From Oceanisphaera avium (GTDB taxonomy: Bacteria > Pseudomonadota > Gammaproteobacteria > Enterobacterales > Aeromonadaceae): a DNA stretch of 64,000 nucleotides. The DNA lies in the NCBI RefSeq assembly GCF_002157875.1, contig NZ_CP021376.1, positions 2,243,501-2,307,500 on the forward strand, written 5' to 3'. This document shows positions 34,095 to 43,739 of the stretch, piece by piece (the first letter of the stretch is position 1; each line of letters begins with the position of its first letter). Under the pieces are notes generated by a model. The model was not told where the DNA came from. It did no database searches and saw only the letters and a list, made by a program, of their open reading frames with translations. Made by a program: the position numbers and the translations under genes.

Positions 34095-35777
34095 TTAGGC
34101 AGCGGGTTTACCGTGTAAGCCTTTTTTCTCAAGCTGGCGGAAAATATACCACTGCTGAGTGATGGTCACTATGTTACTCACCAACCAGTACAGTGTGAGA
34201 CCGGCAGGGAACCATAAGAAGAAGAAGGTAAAGATAATCGGCATAAACTGCATCACTTTTTGCTGCAGCGGATCCGTGACCGTAGTCGGGCTCATCTTCT
34301 GAATGAGGAACATACTGATACCCATGAGGATAGGCAGCACGAAGTAGGGGTCTTTTACCGATAAGTCGTTAATCCATAAGATGAAAGGCGCGTGGCGCAG
34401 TTCCACAGACTCCATCAGTACCCAGTATAGGGAGATGAAGATCGGCATTTGTACCAAAATCGGTAAGCAACCGCCTAGTGGATTAACTTTCTCTTTCTTA
34501 TACAGCTCCATCATGCCTTGAGACATTTTCTGGCGATCATCGCCATAGCGCTCTTTGAGTGCCGCCAATTTAGGCTGCAGCATGCGCATCTTAGCCATGG
34601 AGGTGTACTGAGCTTTAGTTAAGGGATACATCACACCGCGCACCACAAAGGTGGTTAAGATAATGGCTAGGCCCCAGTTCACGGCAAAGCTTTGTAAAAA
34701 GTGCAGTAATTTAAACAGTGGCTGGGCGATAAACCATAACCAGCCATAGTCGACGGTTAAGTCGAGGTTATCAGCAGCAGCGGCCATTTTCTTTTGTAGC
34801 TTAGGGCCTAACCACAGCTCGGCAGACAAAGTCTGCTCACTGTTAGGCGCCACTGTAATAGGTTGCGCTTTAAAGCCAATAATGGCTTGATTACGGCTAT
34901 TTAAGAAGCTGCTATAAATTTGATTACCGTCTTCTTGAGGCGCAATCCAAGCTGACACAAAGTAGTGTTGCAGCATGGCCACCCAGCCATTGCTGGTGGT
35001 TTGCGCTAAGTTAGCTTCTTTGGTTTTCTTAAAGTCATACTTGGTGTAGCGAGTTTCATCGCTGGAATAAGCAGGGCCACGATAGGCAGACGCCATCAGC
35101 ATGTTGCCGCTTTTGTCAGTAGTTACCGCTTCCACACTTTGTTTTAGCTGACCATAAAGCTGAGCTTGTACTGGCTCTTCGCTTTTATTATCAATTTGGT
35201 AGCTGACTTTAACCAGGTGGCTGTCACGGGTTAACGTGAAAATCTTGGTAAAGACCACGCCCTTATCATTAGTAAAGGTGAGCGGTACGCTTAAGGTATC
35301 TTGACCTTCGGCCAGTGCATAATCTTGCTGTTCGGTTTGATAAACAGGGCGCCCTTTACTATTAGCATCGGGTCCATCGCGACCAATTAGGCCGCTTTGC
35401 GCGATATTAACGAAGTTGTCGGTGTCGCTGAGCAGCACAAATTTTTCATCTGAGTCTAAGCGCTCATCGTGCTCTAGTAATTCGGTACCTACAATGTCGC
35501 CACCTCGAGTATCTATGGTGAGCTTTAAGGTATCTGAAATAAGCGTAATGCGATTAGGGCTAGCAGCAGGTGTTTGCGCATCGGTAGGAATTTCACCTTC
35601 AGCAGCCACGCTATCAGACTCAGGAACGAAATTTTCGTCATCTAAGTTTGGGTTAGCCGTGGTTTGGCTGGTTTGCTGGACTACAGGCTCGGGATTTTTA
35701 TGCTCATCCCACTTTTGCCAGATGAGAAAACTCACCAGCAGCAGAGCGACTATCAGTAAATTGCGTTGAGATTCCAT
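34095..35777 (-). CDS. yidC: Membrane protein insertase YidC
   Basis: Inner-membrane insertase that works alone or with SecYEG. A 560-residue protein: an N-terminal anchor (MESQRNLLIVALLLVSFLIWQ), a large periplasmic beta-domain (about 60-335), then the conserved five-helix core with TKAQYTSMAKMRMLQPKL and NPLGGCLPILVQMPIF. The start at 35777 (MESQRN) matches family N-termini and avoids overlap with yidD; an in-frame ATG at 35819 would add 14 residues. It follows yidD by 7 bases in the rpmH-rnpA-yidD-yidC unit. Confidence 0.97.
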   Translation of the reverse strand: MESQRNLLIVALLLVSFLIWQKWDEHKNPEPVVQQTSQTTANPNLDDENFVPESDSVAAEGEIPTDAQTPAASPNRITLISDTLKLTIDTRGGDIVGTELLEHDERLDSDEKFVLLSDTDNFVNIAQSGLIGRDGPDANSKGRPVYQTEQQDYALAEGQDTLSVPLTFTNDKGVVFTKIFTLTRDSHLVKVSYQIDNKSEEPVQAQLYGQLKQSVEAVTTDKSGNMLMASAYRGPAYSSDETRYTKYDFKKTKEANLAQTTSNGWVAMLQHYFVSAWIAPQEDGNQIYSSFLNSRNQAIIGFKAQPITVAPNSEQTLSAELWLGPKLQKKMAAAADNLDLTVDYGWLWFIAQPLFKLLHFLQSFAVNWGLAIILTTFVVRGVMYPLTKAQYTSMAKMRMLQPKLAALKERYGDDRQKMSQGMMELYKKEKVNPLGGCLPILVQMPIFISLYWVLMESVELRHAPFILWINDLSVKDPYFVLPILMGISMFLIQKMSPTTVTDPLQQKVMQFMPIIFTFFFLWFPAGLTLYWLVSNIVTITQQWYIFRQLEKKGLHGKPAA

Positions 35778-35784
35778 AGTTTTC

Positions 35785-36027
35785 TTATCTTCGCTTTGTC
35801 GGGACCGGATCGTGGCCACTAGGACCTAAAGGATGGCATTTTAGTAGACGTTTGACTGTTAACCAACCGCCTTTTAAAAAGCCGTGGAGCCGGATGGCTT
35901 CAATGGCGTATTGCGAACAGGTGGGGGTAAAGCGACACCTGGGCCCAAGCAATGGACTGATGACCACTTGGTATAGGCGAATAATGCCTACGCTGAGTCG
36001 TTGCAGCGGCGAGAAAGCGTGCGCCAT
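35785..36027 (-). CDS. yidD: Membrane protein insertion efficiency factor YidD
   Basis: An 80-residue protein with an amphipathic N-terminus ([39 protein letters not shown]) and the conserved CRFxPTCSxYAxxA and CHPxxxGGxDPVP-like end ([13 protein letters not shown]). It assists YidC-dependent membrane insertion. It overlaps the end of rnpA by 40 bases, the normal arrangement for these genes. Confidence 0.95.
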   Translation of the reverse strand: MAHAFSPLQRLSVGIIRLYQVVISPLLGPRCRFTPTCSQYAIEAIRLHGFLKGGWLTVKRLLKCHPLGPSGHDPVPTKRR

Positions 36028-36350
36028 AATCTATCCAGCAGTTCGAACAGCTCGTCGTTGGGTACCTCTCCAACACCACGTTTAGCGATCACCACGATAT
36101 CGACACTGGGTAATTGATGTTGCTTTAAACGAAAACTTTCGCGGGCAACACGCTTTATCCTGTTGCGCCAAACGGCACGTTTGAGTGCTTTTTTAGGTAC
36201 AGCTAATCCCAGTCTGGGATGACCTAGTTCATTTGGTTTAGCAAGAAGAGTGAGATATGGAGATGCGGCTCGGACGGGGTTGTCGAAGACGTTTTTAAAA
36301 TGGGCGGGAGTTAACAAACGTAACTCCCGTGTAAAGGTGTGTCTGGCCAT
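35988..36350 (-). CDS. rnpA: Ribonuclease P protein component
   Basis: A 120-residue basic protein subunit of RNase P, which matures tRNA 5' ends. It has the RNA-binding motif [18 protein letters not shown] (about 58-75) and the N-terminal FxRExRLLTPxxFxxVF-type sequence. Its ATG shares one base with the rpmH stop (TAATG) and its end overlaps yidD, so the whole block is translationally coupled. Confidence 0.96.
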   Translation of the reverse strand: MARHTFTRELRLLTPAHFKNVFDNPVRAASPYLTLLAKPNELGHPRLGLAVPKKALKRAVWRNRIKRVARESFRLKQHQLPSVDIVVIAKRGVGEVPNDELFELLDRLWRTLSRRCNDSA

Positions 36351-36484
36351 TAGGCGCTCAGACGGACACGACCCTTGGCGCGACGAGCAGCCAATACTTT
36401 GCGACCACCAACAGTGGCCTTGCGAGCACGGAAACCGTGGCTGCGTTTGCGCTTCAAATTTGAAGGTTGAAAAGTGCGTTTCAT
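36350..36484 (-). CDS. rpmH: 50S ribosomal protein L34
   Basis: A 44-residue, highly basic ribosomal protein beginning [20 protein letters not shown] and ending RVRLSA, as in gammaproteobacteria. It is the first gene of the rpmH-rnpA-yidD-yidC unit and is preceded by a leader of about 200 bases from the promoter at 36698-36725. In most relatives dnaA is the adjacent divergent gene; here a 5.5-kb block intervenes. Confidence 0.97.
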   Translation of the reverse strand: MKRTFQPSNLKRKRSHGFRARKATVGGRKVLAARRAKGRVRLSA

Positions 36485-36697
36485 AGTAGTTATTACCGCT
36501 GTGTCAGTTAGCTATACAGTTGGCCATGTCCACGATTGACGCATAAGCATCACCGAGACGGCCTCACCAAAGAGGCCGAATTCTAAACAGTTCTGTTTAT
36601 GACGTCAATCAACATGCCGTTGATTGGTGACCAATAACGAAACAATCGCTGTTTCTTCAGGTCGATCCCAAGATCCTTAACGATCGCGGGGGCTGGA

Positions 36698-36725
36698 ATT
36701 ATACAGAGCCCTTAAGTGTTAGCAA
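36698..36725 (-). promoter_or_regulatory. Predicted sigma70 promoter of rpmH
   Basis: On the minus strand TTGCTA (-35) then 16 bases and TATAAT (perfect -10), with a TG just before the -10. The predicted start near 36691 leaves a leader of about 207 bases that contains a GGCCTC/GAGGCC hairpin and three GATC sites. Confidence 0.65.
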
Positions 36726-36792
36726 CAAAAACTGCTATTGAGTTGTGCCAGAGCCACTAAAAAATAGCTAACCATATAAATCTTAATGCAAG

Positions 36793-36807
36793 TGATAGTA
36801 ATTACTA
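36793..36807 (+). promoter_or_regulatory. Fur-like box upstream of the TonB receptor
   Basis: TGATAGTAATTACTA, a 7-1-7 arrangement close to TGATAATNATTATCA (11 of 14 informative positions), centred on a palindrome ATAGTAATTACTAT. It lies 60 bases before the receptor start, a usual position for iron repression. Confidence 0.55.
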
Positions 36808-36866
36808 TTTAGATCTATTAATGTAAGGCGCCAATTAACCCCCAATATGGAACTAAGGGAATATCC

Positions 36867-39008
36867 ATGTCCAGCCGTACACTTTTATCTGCCTCTATTG
36901 CTTTGGCCTTTTCACCGCCGCTATTTAGCCAATCCTTATCTTTTTTAGATGAAACCGTGGTGTCGGCAACGCGCCACGAGCAACTTAAAAAAGAGGTGTC
37001 TTCTTCAATCGCCACCGCCACTCGTCAAGAGATGGATACTAACTTGGTACACACCATAGGTGAGGCGCTTAAGTATACGCCGGGGGTCGCCGCGACGGGC
37101 AGCGGACGCTTTGGATTGTCAGGATTTAATATTCGTGGTGTAGAAGGCAGTCGCATTAAAACCATGATCGATGGCGTACAACAACCTGTACCTTATAACC
37201 CCGGCGCTAATGAACAGCGCAGTTATCCTAATGCCATTGAGATAGATACCTTACAAACTATAGAGGTAAATAAAGGACCTGCTTCTACCTTGTATGGCTC
37301 TGATGCCATTGGCGGGGCCGTATTATTAAAAACTAAAGATCCCAGTGATGTACTGCGTAGCAAAGACAATGAACAGCGCTTTGGCATTAAGAGCAGTTAT
37401 GCCTCGGTGAATGAAGAGTTTAAAAACACTGCCACTTGGGCGCTGCGCCAAGGGGCATGGGAGAGCTTAGTGATGGCCACCTATGCCAATGGCCATGAAA
37501 CAAACGCCCACGGCAGTGGGTTAGACGTGGAAGGGCCGATGCGAGGGTTAGCGAACCCAGCGGATGCTCAGTTAGGTAATCTATTAGCTAAGGCCTATTA
37601 CCAAGTGAATGAGCATCATAAAGTGGGTGCCACGGTAGAGTACTATCAAAAGCAATATGATGAACAAGAGCTTAATTATAATGGCTATAGCATTATGCCC
37701 GGCTTTACCTACACGGATAATTACAATAAAGATAAGCGAGAGCGTTTACGCCTTGGCCTCAGTCATCAATGGCAGCTAGCAGCGCCTCTAGCCGATCGCC
37801 TTGATTGGTCCCTTAATATGCAAGACTCACGCTCTTTATATAAAAATTACGACACTACAGACGCCAATGGTCGCCGCCAGCGAGCGCGCAGTGCCCAAGA
37901 TAAAGCGATACAAGTTGATGCCGCGTTTCCTAAACTTGCCGGTGCTGAGCAAGCTCACCTGCTCACCTATGGCGCCAGCTTTATTCATAATGACTTTCAA
38001 CTGGATAACACTGATTTTAAGTTAGACACCAATAGTGTCGCCCCAGGAAATACTGGCTTACCGGATGCAACGCTTCGCCAATGGGGCGCCTTTCTTCAAG
38101 ATCAGTGGTTTTTAATGGACGATCGCTTGATTGTAACCGCCGGTGCCCGCTTTGATAATTATGAAGCCAAGCCGGGCTCAGATGCGGGTTATAGCAATGA
38201 CTTTGCGAGCAACCAAGATCATGCACTGACTCTTAAGTTGGGCTCGGTTTATCATTTAGATGATACTTGGTCGGTATTTGGCCAAGTGAGCCAAGGCTTT
38301 AAGGCGCCTACCGTCGAAGATCTTTATTATGTATATGACACAGGAGCCGTATTTAATCCAAACCCTAATCTTAAAGCCGAGAAGAGCCTGGCTTATGAGC
38401 TAGGCCTAAGAGTGCAAAACGAACATATTAGTGGCGAGCTCACCACTTTTTATACGGAATATAAAGATTTTATCGCAGATGTAATAATCGGCTCGGCACC
38501 TGGTCCTCGTGGGCCACGAGATATCGTCACTAAGAAAAACTTAGATGACGTTACTATTTACGGCGCCGAGTTGAGTAGCACACTTCATTTAGACTCAGCG
38601 CTTGGCGCAGCACCGGGCACTTACGCTAAAGCCAGTCTTGCTTATGCCCAAGGGGAAAATAAGCAAACCGGCCGTCGGTTAAATGAAGTCGCGCCTCTTA
38701 CGGGCGTGGTAGGAGTGGGGATTAATAAAGAGCATTATGGCGGCGCGCTTAATCTCACTATGGTGGCCAGTAAAAATAAATGGCAAGAAGAAAATCATAG
38801 TGATGTTAAGGGTTACGGGGTAGTAGATATTACCACTTATTATAAGCCCACTGCAGATCTCACGCTGAGTGCGGGTTTATTTAATGCGCTTGATAAGAAG
38901 TATTGGAGTTATCAAGATGCAACCAGTACTGGCCACGGCGTAGGCGGGGCGGATCGTGATAGCCAACCGGGTCGAAACTGGGGACTAACGCTCGATTACC
39001 AGTTTTAA
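36867..39008 (+). CDS. TonB-dependent receptor, hemoglobin/transferrin/lactoferrin type
   Basis: Outer-membrane gated channel, 713 residues. A short signal peptide (cleavage near residue 20-23) is followed by the TonB box-like DETVVSATR (28-36). A plug domain spans about 45-160 (GVAATGSGRFGLSGFNIRGVEGSRIKTMIDG, ending GPASTLYGSDAIGGAV), then a 22-strand barrel ending in Tyr-Gln-Phe. The plug and barrel signatures are those of heme and heme-protein receptors (HmuR/HugA group). The Fur-like box upstream supports iron acquisition. No hemin ABC transporter or TonB system is adjacent. Confidence 0.88.
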   Translation: MSSRTLLSASIALAFSPPLFSQSLSFLDETVVSATRHEQLKKEVSSSIATATRQEMDTNLVHTIGEALKYTPGVAATGSGRFGLSGFNIRGVEGSRIKTMIDGVQQPVPYNPGANEQRSYPNAIEIDTLQTIEVNKGPASTLYGSDAIGGAVLLKTKDPSDVLRSKDNEQRFGIKSSYASVNEEFKNTATWALRQGAWESLVMATYANGHETNAHGSGLDVEGPMRGLANPADAQLGNLLAKAYYQVNEHHKVGATVEYYQKQYDEQELNYNGYSIMPGFTYTDNYNKDKRERLRLGLSHQWQLAAPLADRLDWSLNMQDSRSLYKNYDTTDANGRRQRARSAQDKAIQVDAAFPKLAGAEQAHLLTYGASFIHNDFQLDNTDFKLDTNSVAPGNTGLPDATLRQWGAFLQDQWFLMDDRLIVTAGARFDNYEAKPGSDAGYSNDFASNQDHALTLKLGSVYHLDDTWSVFGQVSQGFKAPTVEDLYYVYDTGAVFNPNPNLKAEKSLAYELGLRVQNEHISGELTTFYTEYKDFIADVIIGSAPGPRGPRDIVTKKNLDDVTIYGAELSSTLHLDSALGAAPGTYAKASLAYAQGENKQTGRRLNEVAPLTGVVGVGINKEHYGGALNLTMVASKNKWQEENHSDVKGYGVVDITTYYKPTADLTLSAGLFNALDKKYWSYQDATSTGHGVGGADRDSQPGRNWGLTLDYQF

Positions 39009-39026
39009 TAAAAGGTAGCCTGCTCG

Positions 39027-39062
39027 CTTGGCGGTGTCTTGTTAACACGCCGCCAAGCTTTT
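39027..39062 (+). terminator. Terminator after the TonB receptor
   Basis: CTTGGCGG/CCGCCAAG stem with extra TGT/ACA pairing inside, followed by CTTTTC. It lies just past the receptor stop and before the convergent ABC ATPase gene. Confidence 0.6.
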
Positions 39063-39085
39063 CACTTTCTTTGTTTCGATGTTAG

Positions 39086-39826
39086 TTACGACGTGGGTAA
39101 TACCTTGCGTAAAAAAGCCCGGGTGCGCGGATCACTGGGGTTAGTTAGTATTTGCTCTGGCGGCCCTTGCTCCACAATATGCCCACCATCCATAAAGATC
39201 ACTCTATCGGCCACTTCTCGCGCAAAGCTCATTTCATGAGTCACGACCACCATGGTTTGGTGCGCCTGGGCCAGCTTTTTCATTAAGCCTAACACTTCAT
39301 CTACCCACTCGGGATCGAGCGCCGAAGTGGGCTCATCAAATAACATTACCTTGGCATGGCTCACCATGGCGCGGGCAATACCAATACGCTGCTGCTGGCC
39401 ACCGGATAAGGAAGAGGGATAAACATCCGCTTTATCGGCTAAACCAATATCTTCTAGCATCGCCAGAGCTTCGCTATGGGCTTGGGCTTTAGGTTTTTTC
39501 CAGACCGTAATCAACCCTTCGGCGATATTATCGCGCGCCGTTTTATTAGCGAATAATGCATAGTTTTGAAAAACAAACGCCGTGCGTTTTCTCAGCTCGA
39601 TGGCGTCTTTGGCTGCATGTTTAGCGAGATTAATGGAGAAGTCACCAATCTTTAGCTGACCTACTTCGGGCGTTTCTAATAAATTAAGACAGCGTAATAG
39701 GGTGGATTTTCCGGTGCCCGACGGCCCTAAAATCACTACAATTTCGCCTTGTTTAATATCTAGGCTGATGTCGTTTAATACTTTTTGACCATGATAAATC
39801 TTGGTGAGGTTGCGCAAGCTAAGCAT
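39086..39826 (-). CDS. Polar amino-acid (cystine-type) ABC transporter ATP-binding protein
   Basis: A 246-residue ABC ATPase. Walker A is GPSGTGKST (about 33-41), the signature LSGGQQQR, Walker [13 protein letters not shown] and the switch histidine VTHEM. The type is that of GlnQ/TcyN. I chose the start at 39826 (MLSLRNLTK) because AGGAGAG precedes the ATG; the frame is open further upstream but runs into the permease gene. It closes a three-gene binding protein-permease-ATPase set that resembles tcyJLN and probably takes up cystine or a similar amino acid. Confidence 0.9.
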   Translation of the reverse strand: MLSLRNLTKIYHGQKVLNDISLDIKQGEIVVILGPSGTGKSTLLRCLNLLETPEVGQLKIGDFSINLAKHAAKDAIELRKRTAFVFQNYALFANKTARDNIAEGLITVWKKPKAQAHSEALAMLEDIGLADKADVYPSSLSGGQQQRIGIARAMVSHAKVMLFDEPTSALDPEWVDEVLGLMKKLAQAHQTMVVVTHEMSFAREVADRVIFMDGGHIVEQGPPEQILTNPSDPRTRAFLRKVLPTS

Positions 39827-39833
39827 AGCTCTC

Positions 39834-40499
39834 CTAATAAGCCGCGTTGAGCTTGCGCTCAAGTAAGGTCTGTAAATAGGTGAAGACCACCACCACCGCC
39901 CAGTAGATAAGAGCCACTGCAATAAAAGACTCAAAAAACTTAAAACTGCTGGACGCCTCTTTTTGAGCGGAGGACATAATCTCGGCTACGCCTAAGGTAA
40001 ATGCCAAGGAGGTACTTTTTATCATATCGATGAAATAATTCATTAAGGAAGGAGTCGCGATGCGTGCCGCTTGGGGCAAAATAATGCGTCTCATGGCTTG
40101 GCCGCGCGTCATACCGATACTTAGCGCCGCTTCGGTTTGGCTTTTATCCACACTGATAATGGCGGCGCGAATTGATTCCGCCATATAAGCACTGAAGTGC
40201 AGCGTTAGGCCAATTACCGCGGCGCTAAAACCATTAATACCAATAAAAATAGGCATAATTTGCGGCAGGCCGTAATAAAGCAAAAACAGCTGGACGAGCA
40301 GTGGGGTGCCACGGAAAAAAGAAATAAACAGGGTGGCCAGCGCATTTAAGCCGATAATTTTAAAGGTACGAATAACCGCCAGTACCACAGCAATGAGTAG
40401 CGCAAAGATAAAGCCCAGCAGCGCCATTTCCATGGTCGTTCCCAAATAGCGGAACAAGATCGGAAATAGCGCTAGCGTGTAATCTAGATCAAATACCAT
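39834..40499 (-). CDS. Polar amino-acid ABC transporter permease
   Basis: A 221-residue inner-membrane permease of the HisM/GlnP/TcyL family with about five membrane segments. It has the EAA-type loop [24 protein letters not shown] that contacts the ATPase. It lies 1 base after the binding-protein gene and 7 bases before the ATPase gene. A single permease implies a homodimer, as in cystine (TcyL) and glutamine systems. Confidence 0.9.
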   Translation of the reverse strand: MVFDLDYTLALFPILFRYLGTTMEMALLGFIFALLIAVVLAVIRTFKIIGLNALATLFISFFRGTPLLVQLFLLYYGLPQIMPIFIGINGFSAAVIGLTLHFSAYMAESIRAAIISVDKSQTEAALSIGMTRGQAMRRIILPQAARIATPSLMNYFIDMIKSTSLAFTLGVAEIMSSAQKEASSSFKFFESFIAVALIYWAVVVVFTYLQTLLERKLNAAY

Positions 40500-40500
40500 A

Positions 40501-41259
40501 TTATTTATTACTAATATCAGTGCCTAACCATTGCTCTGCAAGGTCGGTTAAGGTGCCATCTTCGCGCATCTCGGCTAGGGCTTGGTTAACTTCATCGCGT
40601 AATTTAGTTTGGCTTGGCGTTTTTAAAAAAGGAAAAGCATTTTCTAAAGTCGAGAATGGCTTGCCTGCTAATTGCAGCGGCAAACCGGCTTCTTTAATTA
40701 ACTGTGCCGAGCCAACCCTGTCCATGACAAAGGCATCGGTACGCCCCAGAGCTACATCTTGCTCTAAGTTAGTTTCGTAGGTCACGATGTTTATTTTATG
40801 CTCAGTGTCATGCTCACGAATTAATTGCTCAAAGTTAGAGCCTAAGTTAACCGCGACTTTCTTGCCTTTAAGATCGTCTAAGCCCTGAATACTGTCATTG
40901 CCTTTGCGCACGACAATTTGTGCACCGTCGTAAACATAAGGTGTAGAAAAGTTATATTTTTCTAAGCGCTCAGGCGTAATAGTAATCTGATTGGCGATGG
41001 TGTCGATACGGGCAGTTTCTAACATGCCAAATAAGCCCGAGAAACTGGAAGTTACAAACTCCACGTCTCGATTAAGACGCTGGGCAATTTCATTCCATAC
41101 GTCTACTTCGAACCCTTGTAGCTTATCTTGCTTAACAAAGGTGAAAGGATAATAGCCGCCTGACATTCCTACCTTAACCGCATCTGCTGCCGTGGCAGGG
41201 CTAAGCAAGAGGGTGCATAAAGCCAGTGCACCGCTTACACGTTTCATCGTTTTTAACAT
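40501..41259 (-). CDS. Amino-acid ABC transporter substrate-binding protein (cystine-like)
   Basis: Periplasmic binding protein, 252 residues, family 3 (polar amino acids). A signal peptide (MLKTMKRVSGALALCTLLLSPATA) is followed by the domain KVGMSGGYYPFTFVKQDKLQGFEVDVWNEIAQRLN. The start at 41259 is supported by GAGG 7 bases before the ATG. Sequence type is nearer to cystine-binding proteins (TcyJ, TcyA) than to glutamine or arginine binders, but ligand choice cannot be proven by eye. Confidence 0.88.
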   Translation of the reverse strand: MLKTMKRVSGALALCTLLLSPATAADAVKVGMSGGYYPFTFVKQDKLQGFEVDVWNEIAQRLNRDVEFVTSSFSGLFGMLETARIDTIANQITITPERLEKYNFSTPYVYDGAQIVVRKGNDSIQGLDDLKGKKVAVNLGSNFEQLIREHDTEHKINIVTYETNLEQDVALGRTDAFVMDRVGSAQLIKEAGLPLQLAGKPFSTLENAFPFLKTPSQTKLRDEVNQALAEMREDGTLTDLAEQWLGTDISNK

Positions 41260-41461
41260 GATTTTTCCTCTTAAGTTGTGCACCACTTTTATTAAGGACA
41301 GCTTTGCCAAGGGTTAAGGTGTTAATTAAACAACAATAAAACCGACAAAAGCACAGTGCTATAACAAGCATAAGGGATGATAGGGGCATCAAGCTAGTTG
41401 GGATTAGATTAAGAGTGCAAATGAAGAGCGTAAAACGAGGGCAGAGAAGGGGAGTAAAAAT

Positions 41462-41485
41462 AAAAAGGTGCCCCTAAGGGCACCT
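41462..41485 (-). terminator. Intrinsic terminator of the azurin gene
   Basis: AGGTGCCC-TTAG-GGGCACCT stem followed by TTTTTA on the minus strand, 10 bases past the azurin stop. Confidence 0.88.
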
Positions 41486-41494
41486 AATAGAGGC

Positions 41495-41959
41495 TTATTC
41501 AGTAATGCTGAAAGTGCCTTTCATTACACCAATGTGACCTGGGAATGAACAGAAGAAGCTATAATCGCCATCTGCATCCAAATCTTTGGTGCTAAAAGTG
41601 ATAGTGTCGCTTTCGCCACCACCAATCAAGGCTGTGTGGGCAATGATACGGTCGTCATCTTCTTTAACGTAATCATTGTCTGCACCAGCAGACATACCAT
41701 CAGTTGCGATTTCTGGCATGTCGTCAGTGGTACTTAACACCCAGTTGTGGCCCATGGCTGACTTAGGCATTGAACCTGTGTGGTGCAGCGTCAAGGTCAC
41801 TTCTTCACAGCTCGCAGGAACGCTCAGCTCAGTTTGGTCAAACTGCATAGCATCGTTACTGTTGATTTCTAAGGTACAGTCATCATCAGCAGCAAATGCA
41901 GGCATTGCAGCCGTTGCTGACATCAGTACTAGGCCTGCTAAATAAGTTGTCTTCTTCAT
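41495..41959 (-). CDS. azu: Azurin (type 1 copper protein)
   Basis: Periplasmic blue-copper electron carrier, 154 residues including a signal peptide (cleavage in MPAFA-ADDD). All copper ligands are visible: His71 (GHNW), Cys137, His142 and Met146 in FFCSFPGHIGVMKG. The disulfide cysteines are Cys28 and Cys51. The mature protein is unusually acidic (DDDCT, DNDYVKEDDD, DLDADGD), consistent with a salt-tolerant host. I used the ATG at 41959, which has GGAGA upstream; the frame extends 12 residues further without a ribosome site. It is monocistronic and divergent from dnaA. Confidence 0.94.
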   Translation of the reverse strand: MKKTTYLAGLVLMSATAAMPAFAADDDCTLEINSNDAMQFDQTELSVPASCEEVTLTLHHTGSMPKSAMGHNWVLSTTDDMPEIATDGMSAGADNDYVKEDDDRIIAHTALIGGGESDTITFSTKDLDADGDYSFFCSFPGHIGVMKGTFSITE

Positions 41960-42019
41960 GAATGTCTCCTCAAAGTTTTTTAGGGCATGAGTCATACAAG
42001 AAAACGCTACATATGTTGA

Positions 42020-42310
42020 CCCAGCTCAACTAACACTAACATAAATTTTGCTAATACATAGTAGTAACAAAAAGTAGTGCGACAATTATGCACACTTCTA
42101 TATCTGCAAAACATGATCCAGATCTCATTGTGGGATCTACGGAAGGTTGAGCTGTGGGTAATTTGTTTATAACGACAAGGATCCTGTGCATGAGTCATAA
42201 GTTATACACAGATGTCAAGGATCATATTTTTAGCGGATCAACACGATCGCGCTAGAGATCCTGACGCTGGATCAGTAGAATACCTACCCCCTTAGATTGA
42301 TCCCTTTGTT
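42020..42310 (+). other. oriC: Candidate replication origin and/or dnaA control region
   Basis: An AT-rich tract (about 42020-42110) is followed by ten GATC sites between 42115 and 42302 (188 bases), far above chance. Exact DnaA boxes are TTATGCACA at 42086-42094 and TTATACACA at 42202-42210; one-mismatch boxes are TGTGGGTAA at 42153 and TGTGCATGA at 42185. Genes diverge around it (rpmH block minus, dnaA-gyrB plus). Dense GATC and DnaA boxes also occur in dnaA promoters of enteric bacteria that carry oriC elsewhere, near mnmG, so the region may be oriC, an autoregulated dnaA promoter, or both. Confidence 0.6.
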
Positions 42311-42322
42311 TCAGGAGTTCTG

Positions 42323-43726
42323 ATGAGCGCTACGCTTTGGCAGCAGTGTCTTAACCGGCTACAAGATGAATTGCCCTCGGCAGAATTCAGTATGTGGATC
42401 CGGCCGCTGCAAGCGGAGTTGGATAATAATACCCTTACCTTATCGGCACCGAACCGTTTTGTGCTGGACTGGGTTAGAGATAAGTATTTATTGCGGATCA
42501 ATAATTTACTAAGTGAGTTTTGTGGCAGTAATTGTCCACAAATGAAGTTTGAAGTAGGTAAGAAGCGCCCGCCAGTTAATTTAATGGCCAGCACTAGCGC
42601 CGAGCCTACTAGCGCGCCTCAAGCCAGTAATAGCCCCAGTGCTGCACCAGAAACGCTCACTCCTTCTTGGATTGAGCGCGCCGAAGATAAGCCTCAGCTC
42701 ACTTATAAGAGCAATGTAAACACCAACTATACCTTTGATAATTTTGTTGAAGGTAAGTCGAACCAATTAGCGCGTGCCGCGGCACAACAAGTCTCGGAAA
42801 ACCCAGGTGGTGCTTATAATCCGTTATTTTTATATGGCGGTACCGGTTTAGGTAAGACCCACTTATTACATGCGGTAGCTAACGGCATTCGCGCGCGTAA
42901 AGCCGATGCTAAAGTCATTTATATGCATTCTGAGCGCTTTGTGCAGGACATGGTGAAGGCATTACAAAATAATGCCATTGAAGAGTTTAAGCGCTATTAC
43001 CGCAGCGTCGATGCGCTACTAATTGATGACATTCAATTTTTTGCTAATAAAGAGCGCTCTCAAGAGGAATTCTTTCATACCTTTAATGCTTTGCTTGAAG
43101 GTAATCAGCAGATCATTCTTACCTCTGATCGCTACCCCAAAGAAATTAACGGCGTGGAAGATCGTCTTAAATCGCGCTTTGGTTGGGGCTTAACCGTGGC
43201 CATAGAGCCGCCTGAGCTAGAAACGCGGGTGGCTATTTTAATGCGCAAAGCCGATGAAAATAAAATGCGCCTGCCCCATGAGGTGGCCTTTTTTATTGCT
43301 AAACGACTGCGCTCAAATGTGCGGGAATTAGAAGGCGCGCTGAATCGAGTGATGGCCAATGCCAACTTTACCGGCCGCGCAATTAATATCGATTTTGTCC
43401 GCGAAGCGCTGCGCGACCTGCTGGCTTTACAAGAAAAGCTAGTCACTATGGATAATATCCAGAAAACCGTCGCCGAATACTATAAAATAAAGCTGTCTGA
43501 TATTTTATCTAAGCGTCGTTCACGCTCGGTAGCCAGGCCTCGGCAAGTGGCCATGGCGTTAGCAAAAGAGCTAACCAACCACTCGTTACCTGAAATTGGC
43601 GATGCCTTTGGTGGGCGAGACCACACTACTGTGTTGCATGCTTGTCGTAAGATCGCGCAGTTGCGCGAAGAAAGTCATGATATAAAGGAAGATTACTCTA
43701 ATCTTATCCGCACCTTGTCTTCCTGA
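42323..43726 (+). CDS. dnaA: Chromosomal replication initiator DnaA
   Basis: AAA+ initiator, 467 residues. Domain I is at 1-80 ([25 protein letters not shown]), followed by a Ser/Ala/Pro-rich linker at 85-125. The AAA+ core has Walker A GGTGLGKT (172-179) and the DDIQFF Walker B. Domain IV DNA-binding helices end with [15 protein letters not shown], the DnaA signature. AGGAG lies 7 bases upstream of the ATG. It heads dnaA-dnaN-recF-gyrB. Confidence 0.98.
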   Translation: MSATLWQQCLNRLQDELPSAEFSMWIRPLQAELDNNTLTLSAPNRFVLDWVRDKYLLRINNLLSEFCGSNCPQMKFEVGKKRPPVNLMASTSAEPTSAPQASNSPSAAPETLTPSWIERAEDKPQLTYKSNVNTNYTFDNFVEGKSNQLARAAAQQVSENPGGAYNPLFLYGGTGLGKTHLLHAVANGIRARKADAKVIYMHSERFVQDMVKALQNNAIEEFKRYYRSVDALLIDDIQFFANKERSQEEFFHTFNALLEGNQQIILTSDRYPKEINGVEDRLKSRFGWGLTVAIEPPELETRVAILMRKADENKMRLPHEVAFFIAKRLRSNVRELEGALNRVMANANFTGRAINIDFVREALRDLLALQEKLVTMDNIQKTVAEYYKIKLSDILSKRRSRSVARPRQVAMALAKELTNHSLPEIGDAFGGRDHTTVLHACRKIAQLREESHDIKEDYSNLIRTLSS

Positions 43727-43739
43727 ATCGGAGAAATCC

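Noticed and set aside
42186..42215. Treating the region before dnaA as proven oriC
   Set aside because: GATC and DnaA boxes are also dense in enteric dnaA promoters; kept as a candidate only.
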